Assembly: GCA_964484285.1 (NCBI GenBank)
Contig: CAZAEO010000081.1
Span: 1 to 9,280, forward strand
Length of the DNA: 9,280 bases
DNA from: CAZUQP01 sp964484285
Lineage (GTDB): Bacteria > Pseudomonadota > Gammaproteobacteria > DSM-16500
Reading direction: 5' to 3'
Part shown: positions 1 through 4,620 of the stretch, piece after piece
Layout of the letters: every line of letters begins with the position of its first letter
Position numbering within the stretch: the first letter of the stretch is position 1
The notes under the pieces: model-generated
Databases searched by the model: none
The model's input: only the letters and a program-made list of their open reading frames with translations
What the model was told of the DNA's origin: nothing
Position numbers and translations under genes: made by a program

Positions 1-648
1 TATTGCGGCGGTTTAGCAGAAACCAAAGATCATATTCCGCCTAAATCATTTTATACACTTCAAGAAAAGAGCTGTATCCAGCTTATTACTGTTCCCTCAT
101 GTTATAAATGTAATAATTCTGCATGTAATTCAGATGAGATATTCAAATTTATTTCAGGAATTTGTGCGGCTAGGTTAGACAGATGTCCGAATGATTATGC
201 TGTTTCCATAAATAAAACTCTTATTAATCAAAATAAATTAAAAACAATATTAGAAAAAGCTGAAAGTATTGGGGGGCATGAAAAAAAAATTCAAATACCT
301 CGAGAGCTTAACGATAAATTTAATTCCGTTCTTCAGCGTATTGTTAGAGCACTGTATTACCATGAATTAGGAAAATCAATGCCATCAAATGGCTTATTAG
401 TTGATGTGCTTATTGGGTTTGATTCTGGAAGTATAGAGAGTGTGCTTAAAAGAACAGAGAAAGTAACCTCTTTTTTGAAGGTAATTGACTATAATTCATT
501 GAATTGTAGGATAGTTAAAAAAGGAGTATTTGAGTATCGTTATGGGATTGTAAATGATAGGCCTGATGCTAGCGTGTGGTGTCTTTTATTTAGAGATTCA
601 TTGTTAGTAGCATGTGCTTCATTGCCAAATTCTACGGATAAAATTTAA
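1..648 (+). CDS. HNH endonuclease family protein (5'-truncated by window edge)
   Basis: The frame is open from base 1 to the TAA at 646-648, giving 215 visible residues with the start outside the window. The first residues read CGG, then TKDHIPPKSF and VPSCYKCNNS. This is the HNH-type zinc/nuclease pattern in which a C-x2-C pair, a DH(V/I)PPK catalytic segment (Asp10, His11) and a second C-x2-C pair (Cys34, Cys37) build a beta-beta-alpha metal finger. Only the second half of the first cysteine pair (Cys2) is visible, so few N-terminal residues are probably missing. The remainder (about residues 45-215) has no motif I recognise. An internal ATG at 379 is in frame but lies after the catalytic motif and is not the start. 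HNH proteins of this type are metal-dependent DNA nucleases in restriction, defence or mobile elements; which applies here cannot be told. It converges on the 675-1343 gene with a 26-bp gap. Confidence 0.8.
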   Translation, partial: YCGGLAETKDHIPPKSFYTLQEKSCIQLITVPSCYKCNNSACNSDEIFKFISGICAARLDRCPNDYAVSINKTLINQNKLKTILEKAESIGGHEKKIQIPRELNDKFNSVLQRIVRALYYHELGKSMPSNGLLVDVLIGFDSGSIESVLKRTEKVTSFLKVIDYNSLNCRIVKKGVFEYRYGIVNDRPDASVWCLLFRDSLLVACASLPNSTDKI

Positions 649-674
649 TATTTTATATTACGTGTTCAACTAAT

Positions 675-1343
675 TCAAAAAGCACTTGTTTGTCTCTTTT
701 GAATTTTCTCTTTATGCTGATCTGAATGAAACATATAAATATTTAAGGTAATTATTGGAGCGGACTGATCAGTAAGATTGACCCAGAAATTTAAATGCGT
801 TGAATCTCCATCAAATGTATAACGATAAGCCCCTGGTACTTCTATGCTTGGTTCTCTTTTCATGAGCGGATACCGAGTATTTAATTCTGTAACAATGGAT
901 TCAGCCGCACGTGAAGCATTTTTCTTTGATAGAGGAAATATTCTTACTTCCACCCCAGTAAGTTTATTTTTTTGAAAATTAAATTCCGCAACTACCTGAG
1001 ATTCAAACATCTCAATTGATGGCATGTACCAAGATTCATTTTCTATATGCTCATCTGAAAATTGTAAAGGTTTTGACCCAATGGAAGCTAACCATTGATC
1101 CATGAATATTTCCTTTTCATCAGGCTTGGAGTCGAGTTTTTCGAATGTATCGGCATCAACCAACTGTATGTTGCTTTTCTTCAAGGCTCGCTGTACCTCT
1201 GGTAGAGACATTCCAAAAGTGGTTCCTAGAAATACTGGTGTGTTAGAAGCAGTTGCAAAAGGCCAGATACGATAAGACCATAAAAATGCAGAAACAATGA
1301 CAAATGCAAATATTAACGCAAGAAAGACGATTATTTTTTTCAT
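675..1343 (-). CDS. Membrane-anchored extracytoplasmic protein of unknown function
   Basis: The 222-residue product begins with MKK and one hydrophobic segment (about residues 4-22), followed by SYRIWPF. It is most likely a single N-terminal membrane anchor or uncleaved signal sequence with about 195 residues outside the cytoplasm. No lipobox is present. The soluble part contains a stretch reading LGTTFGMSLPEVQRALKK, a helix pattern often seen in small periplasmic proteins, but I do not recognise a family. The start ATG is preceded by AAGG seven bases upstream, and that AAGG overlaps the TAA of the lipoprotein gene before it. The two genes are 9 bp apart and almost certainly co-transcribed and possibly translationally coupled. 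The shared envelope location suggests a joint role, but this is inference only. Confidence 0.75.
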   Translation of the reverse strand: MKKIIVFLALIFAFVIVSAFLWSYRIWPFATASNTPVFLGTTFGMSLPEVQRALKKSNIQLVDADTFEKLDSKPDEKEIFMDQWLASIGSKPLQFSDEHIENESWYMPSIEMFESQVVAEFNFQKNKLTGVEVRIFPLSKKNASRAAESIVTELNTRYPLMKREPSIEVPGAYRYTFDGDSTHLNFWVNLTDQSAPIITLNIYMFHSDQHKEKIQKRQTSAF

Positions 1344-1352
1344 CGTAGTACC

Positions 1353-2723
1353 TTAGGCATGTGTCGGAATGATTAATTTAGTGCCGGATTGTAATTGAGT
1401 AAGCCCAGATAACGAATTGGCATAAAGAATAGCGTCAGACGTTACATTAAATCTATTAGCGATTGATTCTAATGTGTCTCCGCTGCGAGCGCTGTAAATG
1501 GTGTCACCTGCTTGTAATGTGTAATGAGTAGAGTTATTTTTGTTCTCATTAGAGGTTGTCTCGCTATTTTCTAAGCTGCTATTTTGTGAGTACAGATTCC
1601 AATATTCTTGTGAAAGCGTATCCGCTTCTTTTTTTTGCGATGTGGATAGCAGTTTATATAAGTAATCTCTTTGTGATGATGCGTAATTTTTTATGTAGCC
1701 ATTTGCAACTGCTACATTCAACCAGGCATAAGCTAAAACGGAATCTTTTAATACCCCAATACCTTCTTGATACATTAATCCTAAACTATGTTGGGCATCA
1801 GCATTTCCTTTCTTTGCAGATTTTTCAAACCAATATGCGGCTTTTTTAAAATCACGAGGGATAGTCCATCCGTTATAATAAAATAGGCCTAAATTAGCTT
1901 CGTCTGTTGATCGTGTTAAATATTTGCAATTATTGTTTGTAGATTTCAACAACCAATAATATTCATGGTGGTAATCTTTCGCCATTAAGGCTAATTGTGA
2001 AACTAGTGAAGCTGCAATGGCAGGGTAGCATGAGTCAGACGATGTGGTACGTGCTGATGTTGTTTCGTTTGAAGGTTGATTGCTGGCCGCTTTTTTTAGC
2101 CAAAAAATTGATTTAGTTATATCTTTACTAACGCCTTCGCCGTGTAAATACATATAGCCAATTGAGTATTGCGCTTGTGCAGAACCTAATTTAGCTGCTG
2201 AGGTGTACCAAGAGGCTGCTTCAGTAAAATCCTTTTTAGTTCCGGTACCATTATAGTAGATATCTGCTAGTGATAGTTGTGAGACTATACTCGAATCAAC
2301 ATTAGGTTGGTGAACAGCAGCTTTTCTCATCCAAAATATTGCTTTCTCGTCATTTTTTTCCAAATGGAGATTAGGGCAGCCACCTTGATAGCACGCGGAT
2401 AATATAAATTGGGCATCTGGACTATTATTGACCGCTGCTTGATTTAACCAATATGTTGCTTGTGTTCTGTTAATTTCAGTACTTCCAGTTAAGTATTTTT
2501 TTGTAAGTTCAAGTTGAGCTTCTGAATCTCCCTTTGTCGCTTTCTCAGTAAGATTTTTAATGGCGATTTGTTCAGTGCCGGTGTGATTTTTTTCGTTTAA
2601 AGAATCGCTAGGTAGCTTTGTAGTTGCTTCGCTATCTTTTAAGTTGCCAGCATTTTTGTTTTTCTCATCGGTGCAACCGCTAAGGATAAATATGGTTAAA
2701 AAAATAAAGAAAATTTTTCTCAT
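1353..2723 (-). CDS. Sel1-repeat lipoprotein with C-terminal LysM domain
   Basis: The 456-residue product has a lipoprotein signal peptide: MRK, a hydrophobic core and lipobox LSGC, with lipidated Cys17 followed by Thr-Asp. A polar linker (about 18-60) leads into Sel1-like (TPR-type) repeats at roughly 64-100, 101-138, 148-180, 181-213, 274-306 and 307-342, recognisable by A-x2-WxxxAA and G-x-G-V-x-KD patterns such as YMYLHGEGVSKD and LMYQEGIGVLKD. The C-terminus (about 409-453) is a LysM domain (SGDTLESIANRFNVTSDAIL, then LQSGTKLIIP), which in known families binds peptidoglycan. Just before it, YTLQAGDTIY looks like a partial duplicate of a LysM start. The expected role is an envelope scaffold joining membrane, cell wall and protein partners through the repeats. 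No Shine-Dalgarno is evident before the ATG, but no other Met exists before residue 132, so the start is fixed. It heads an operon with the 675-1343 gene. Confidence 0.87.
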   Translation of the reverse strand: MRKIFFIFLTIFILSGCTDEKNKNAGNLKDSEATTKLPSDSLNEKNHTGTEQIAIKNLTEKATKGDSEAQLELTKKYLTGSTEINRTQATYWLNQAAVNNSPDAQFILSACYQGGCPNLHLEKNDEKAIFWMRKAAVHQPNVDSSIVSQLSLADIYYNGTGTKKDFTEAASWYTSAAKLGSAQAQYSIGYMYLHGEGVSKDITKSIFWLKKAASNQPSNETTSARTTSSDSCYPAIAASLVSQLALMAKDYHHEYYWLLKSTNNNCKYLTRSTDEANLGLFYYNGWTIPRDFKKAAYWFEKSAKKGNADAQHSLGLMYQEGIGVLKDSVLAYAWLNVAVANGYIKNYASSQRDYLYKLLSTSQKKEADTLSQEYWNLYSQNSSLENSETTSNENKNNSTHYTLQAGDTIYSARSGDTLESIANRFNVTSDAILYANSLSGLTQLQSGTKLIIPTHA

Positions 2724-2760
2724 AAGGTAAGTGTGTATCTAGCAATTGAGTAAATGAAGC

Positions 2761-2789
2761 ATTCTCTATAAAAATGACCAATATTTCAA
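2761..2789 (-). promoter_or_regulatory. Candidate sigma70-type promoter of the lipoprotein operon
   Basis: On the minus strand TTGAAA (2789-2784) is followed after exactly 17 bases by GAGAAT (2766-2761), matching the consensus at five and four of six positions. It would leave a 5' leader of roughly 30 nt before the ATG at 2723. This is a consensus match only. An overlapping TATAGA is also present but has no -35 at acceptable spacing. Confidence 0.4.
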
Positions 2790-2848
2790 CTCATTTTTTA
2801 TTTATGTTCATTTTTAGGTGATCTGGGTATCTCTGTCTTAGGAGAATA

Positions 2849-2869
2849 GATTAATTGCTTGATTAATTG
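2849..2869. repeat. 9-bp direct repeat at the end of the XRE gene
   Basis: GATTAATTG occurs twice, separated by CTT (2849-2857 and 2861-2869), overlapping the stop codon of the regulator gene at 2863-2865. Each copy contains the self-complementary ATTAAT, so the pair also has dyad character. It might be a protein binding site or a chance AT-rich repeat; there is no T-tract that would make it a terminator on the minus strand. Confidence 0.35.
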
Positions 2870-3168
2870 GAGGTTTTTAGAAGTTTCAAAAGTTCTAGGC
2901 GTTTTGATTTCTTAGAGTGATGGATTAATTTAATTATCTCGGCTATTTCATCTGACTCAGCATAGAAGTAAGCAACAGGCAATTTTAATATCTTTGCTAT
3001 GCGCTTTAGGGTTTGGTAGTCAGGAGTGTGTCTACCTATCTCATAATGATTCATCCGAGCGCTCGCGGAGAACTCATCCATACCAGCAGCAATCCCCAGC
3101 TTTTTTTGGGAAATTTTAGCTGATAAACGGGCTTCTTTAAGTCTTTTACAAAGTGGGGAATCATCCAT
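2863..3168 (-). CDS. XRE/Cro-family transcriptional regulator
   Basis: The product is 101 residues, almost entirely one HTH_3 (lambda Cro/C1-type) domain at about residues 8-62. CKRLKEARLSAKISQKKLG is helices 1-2, MDEFSASARMNHYEIGRHTP covers recognition helix 3, and TLKRIAKILKLPVAYFY completes helices 4-5. A short helical, Lys-rich tail follows (SKKSKRLELLKLLK). Such proteins bind palindromic operators as dimers and usually repress their own and a divergent promoter. Here the region upstream of its start (3169-3351) holds several inverted repeats and separates it from the small secreted-protein gene on the other strand, which fits a divergent autoregulated switch. No strong Shine-Dalgarno precedes the ATG. 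There is no peptidase, antitoxin-partner or kinase domain, so the inducing signal is unknown. Confidence 0.85.
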   Translation of the reverse strand: MDDSPLCKRLKEARLSAKISQKKLGIAAGMDEFSASARMNHYEIGRHTPDYQTLKRIAKILKLPVAYFYAESDEIAEIIKLIHHSKKSKRLELLKLLKTSN

Positions 3169-3180
3169 TTTTAGCTCGCA

Positions 3181-3239
3181 AGTGAGTTACTTACTAGCTT
3201 AGAGAATCTAAGTTTTTTGCTTTCCTAGATACTTAGGAA
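3181..3239. promoter_or_regulatory. Operator cluster next to the XRE gene: palindromes in tandem
   Basis: Immediately upstream of the regulator's ATG lie a perfect inverted repeat CTTAGA-GAA-TCTAAG (3198-3212) and a second one TTCCTA-GATACT-TAGGAA (3222-3239). A weaker dyad, GTGAGTTACTTAC, lies at about 3182-3194. The first two share CTTAG/CCTAG-like half sites and are centred about 25 bp apart. Dyads of this size close to an XRE gene are the usual form of autoregulatory operators. Binding by this regulator is inferred. Confidence 0.5.
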
Positions 3240-3280
3240 TCCTATACATAGAGACGGAAGTGATATATAGTTAGCGCCCT

Positions 3281-3332
3281 GAATATGTTGTTGGTCATAA
3301 ATATTCCACATATTAAATTAATCTATTAATTT
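3281..3332 (+). promoter_or_regulatory. Candidate promoter and palindromes upstream of the secreted-protein gene
   Basis: TTGTTG (3288-3293) and TATTAA (3311-3316) are separated by 17 bp, a moderate sigma70 match facing the small secreted-protein gene. Inverted repeat GAATAT/ATATTC (3281-3286 and 3301-3306) brackets the -35 box. A perfect 8-bp dyad AAATTAAT-CT-ATTAATTT (3315-3332) covers the presumed start of transcription. Their placement would let a bound protein block RNA polymerase. A weak GAGG ribosome binding site lies 10 bases before the ATG at 3352. Confidence 0.4.
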
Positions 3333-3351
3333 TGGGCGAGGCAAAACTAAC

Positions 3352-3594
3352 ATGAGAAAACTACTTATTGTTGCTTTATTGGTCGGTATAAGCGGTTTAA
3401 CTTTTGCGGGAACTCATTTTGACTCTAGTAAGGATACGGGGGTTGTTCACACAGAAGGGCAATCGTCTGATAGCACCGCTTGGGCAACAACAACCAGTCC
3501 AGCATCTGGTGATGGTGTTTTTACTCCATACCAGCCTGAAACTACAGTTGGAGAGGATTCGCACGGTGATGCTTGGGAATCTGTTAGCCAATAA
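3352..3594 (+). CDS. Small Sec-exported acidic protein, unknown function
   Basis: The 80-residue product starts MRKLLIVALLVGISGLTFA, a clear Sec signal peptide with a positively charged N-region, hydrophobic core and likely cleavage after Ala19 (TFA|GTHF). The mature part of about 61 residues is rich in Ser, Thr, Gly, Asp and Glu, contains no cysteine and no further hydrophobic segment, and carries two short acidic stretches (HFDSSKD and VGEDSHGDAWE). It looks like a soluble, possibly disordered, periplasmic or released protein. I do not recognise a family. A downstream gene for a 55-residue membrane protein follows after 10 bp in the same direction, so the two are probably co-transcribed from the promoter region controlled by the divergent XRE regulator. 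An exported signalling or antagonistic peptide with a membrane partner is one possibility, but the sequence does not prove it. Alternative frames over the same bases lack a signal peptide or a ribosome binding site. Confidence 0.65.
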   Translation: MRKLLIVALLVGISGLTFAGTHFDSSKDTGVVHTEGQSSDSTAWATTTSPASGDGVFTPYQPETTVGEDSHGDAWESVSQ

Positions 3595-3604
3595 GTTGTG
3601 AATT

Positions 3605-3772
3605 ATGAAATCTTTTAAAACAATACTCGGAGTTTTTCTAATATGTGGTCTTTATGACTGGGCTGCTGAGGGATTTAGTAGGCAGATGGATGCAACTTTT
3701 GGTGAATGGTCTTTAACTGTATTTGTAGTTGTAATAGTGGGTGTACTTTATTTTTTTCGAGGTAAGATTTAA
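3605..3772 (+). CDS. Small two-helix inner-membrane protein, unknown function
   Basis: This short ORF encodes 55 residues, from ATG at 3605 to TAA at 3770-3772. The N-terminus MKSFKTILGVFLICGLYDW forms a first hydrophobic helix (about residues 6-17). A polar loop with AAEGFSRQMDATFGEW follows, then a strongly hydrophobic second helix (about 36-51, SLTVFVVVIVGVLYFF) and a basic end, RGKI. The layout is that of a hairpin membrane protein; by the positive-inside rule both ends could face the cytoplasm. It begins 10 bp after the stop of the secreted-protein gene and has no strong ribosome binding site, so translation may depend on the upstream gene. Possible roles include an immunity or holin-like protein or a partner of the exported protein; none can be assigned from sequence alone. 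Confidence 0.55.
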   Translation: MKSFKTILGVFLICGLYDWAAEGFSRQMDATFGEWSLTVFVVVIVGVLYFFRGKI

Positions 3773-3805
3773 TCTAACTAATACCCCTTTCTTTTTTTAA
3801 TGCAT

Positions 3806-4009
3806 TTATTGCTTGGGACAAACTAGAAGTTCATTTTTTAATATTCTAAAAATTTTCTCTTTTTCATCAAATTTATCGTCTAATAAATTGCCATTTCTCA
3901 ATAAATAAAATTTTCGTGAAAGCTCATATGCTTTTTTTAATTTTTTATCATCAAGTAAATTTTTTAGGAGAATAGACATCCCATTTTTAATAAATAATTT
4001 ATTTGTCAT
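3806..4009 (-). CDS. Small hypothetical protein at the 3' end of the element operon
   Basis: The 67-residue product is Lys/Leu-rich and predicted mostly helical, with the segment LLDDK occurring twice (about residues 18-22 and 42-46), which could reflect a short internal duplication. No family or motif is recognised. Its ATG lies inside the last codons of the DUF5681 gene (11-bp overlap, 3999-4009). A GGAA stands eight bases before the ATG, so it is probably translated by coupling with that gene. It is the last minus-strand gene before the convergent pair at 3352-3772. The very AT-rich composition makes spurious open frames possible, but the overlap arrangement favours a real gene. Confidence 0.5.
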   Translation of the reverse strand: MTNKLFIKNGMSILLKNLLDDKKLKKAYELSRKFYLLRNGNLLDDKFDEKEKIFRILKNELLVCPKQ

Positions 4010-4445
4010 TTTGATATTTCCGCAAGGATTGTGATTTTAATTCTAAAAGCGTTTCTTGCAGCGATTTAATTTGCGCTAATAATTCTTCTAAAGGAAGATT
4101 TTCTCGATAACTTTTAATTACCTCAAAAATAGATTTCGCTTGCTCTGGTGTAATGTTTCCGTTGCTCATCATGCGGATAACATCTTCGGCAAGTTGAGAA
4201 ATTAAAGCAGGTGTTATTTTCTCTGGAGGTAAATTAATTATTAATGGTTCATCCTTAACCCGTGGGGTGAGTCTTTCAATTGCTAGTCTAAGAGCATTCG
4301 TATCCCCTGCTAATGCAAGTTCTATACATTTATTTATAAGCTCAGGAGCGTGCGCTTCAAATAATTTTGCTAATTGAGTACGCTTGTTGAGTGTGCCAGG
4401 TTTCTTTCCTGAAGGATTGCCGCTTTGACCTGACTGGAATTTCAT
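3999..4445 (-). CDS. DUF5681 domain protein (phage-type, possible small-terminase-like)
   Basis: The 148-residue product opens with FQSGQSGNPSGKKPGTLNKR, the diagnostic N-terminus of DUF5681 proteins (FxxGxSGNPxGRPKGxxN). This is followed by the family's helical core, ELINKCIELALAGDTNALRLAIERLTPRVKDEP (about 35-67). The tail (about 118-140) is heptad-like and may form a coiled coil. DUF5681 proteins are common in prophages, often close to the large terminase gene, and their basic, Gly/Pro/Lys-rich start resembles DNA-binding hooks; their activity is not established. A very strong Shine-Dalgarno (ACAGGAGGT) stands five bases before the ATG, implying high expression. A perfect hairpin lies just upstream of it. 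The gene follows rep after a 149-bp gap full of repeats and overlaps the next small gene. A role in DNA recognition or packaging is inference. Confidence 0.75.
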   Translation of the reverse strand: MKFQSGQSGNPSGKKPGTLNKRTQLAKLFEAHAPELINKCIELALAGDTNALRLAIERLTPRVKDEPLIINLPPEKITPALISQLAEDVIRMMSNGNITPEQAKSIFEVIKSYRENLPLEELLAQIKSLQETLLELKSQSLRKYQNDK

Positions 4446-4465
4446 AGGTTACCTCCTGTAAATTT

Positions 4466-4480
4466 CCTGCATTTTGCAGG
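4466..4480. promoter_or_regulatory. Perfect stem-loop in the leader of the DUF5681 gene
   Basis: CCTGCA-TTT-TGCAGG is a perfect 6-bp inverted repeat with a 3-base loop. It lies about 10 bases upstream of the Shine-Dalgarno of the DUF5681 gene on the minus strand. It has no T-tract after it, so it is more likely an operator or an mRNA hairpin affecting translation than a terminator. Confidence 0.45.
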
Positions 4481-4509
4481 GCTAGCATATTTGTTTTCCG
4501 TTAAGAAGT

Positions 4510-4620
4510 TAGGGTTAGTGCAGATTGGTGCCGTACTAAAGTACTCGGCACACATCCGCACTAAATTACCCATGATGCTGATTAGTGTTTGGCACTAATT
4601 CGCACCGGTTCGCACTAAAA
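4510..4620. other. Candidate replication origin: repeated GCACTAA boxes and hairpins
   Basis: Three copies of GCACTAA in the same orientation (4558-4564, 4592-4598, 4612-4618) and one inverted TTAGTGC (4515-4521) lie within about 105 bp. With them are a perfect dyad ATTAGTG-TTTGG-CACTAAT (4581-4599) and a tandem TTCGCAC pair (4599-4605, 4609-4615). An imperfect stem-loop GTGCC-GTAC-TAAA-GTAC-TC-GGCAC spans 4528-4551. The cluster covers the last codons of rep and the gap behind it. Repeated boxes at the 3' end of a replication-protein gene are typical of iteron-type origins in plasmids and phage satellites. No T-tract supports a terminator instead. Function is inferred from position and repeat structure. 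Confidence 0.5.

Noticed and set aside
379..648. A separate 89-residue gene starting at the ATG at 379
   Set aside because: The same frame is open from base 1 and carries HNH motifs upstream, so this is the C-terminal part of the truncated gene.
1556..1849. Plus-strand open frame inside the Sel1 lipoprotein gene
   Set aside because: It is antisense to well-defined Sel1 repeats, with no ribosome binding site or recognisable domain.
3397..3601. Alternative frames on both strands over the small secreted-protein gene
   Set aside because: Neither has a signal peptide or Shine-Dalgarno; the 3352 frame has a textbook signal sequence and follows a promoter-like region.
3605..3772. Type I toxin-antitoxin membrane toxin
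   Set aside because: The small hydrophobic protein would fit, but it has two helices, is downstream of a coding gene and has no visible antisense RNA promoter, so the label is not supported.
4528..4551. Rho-independent terminator after rep
   Set aside because: The stem-loop is good, but no T-tract follows on either strand, so it is treated as part of the candidate origin.
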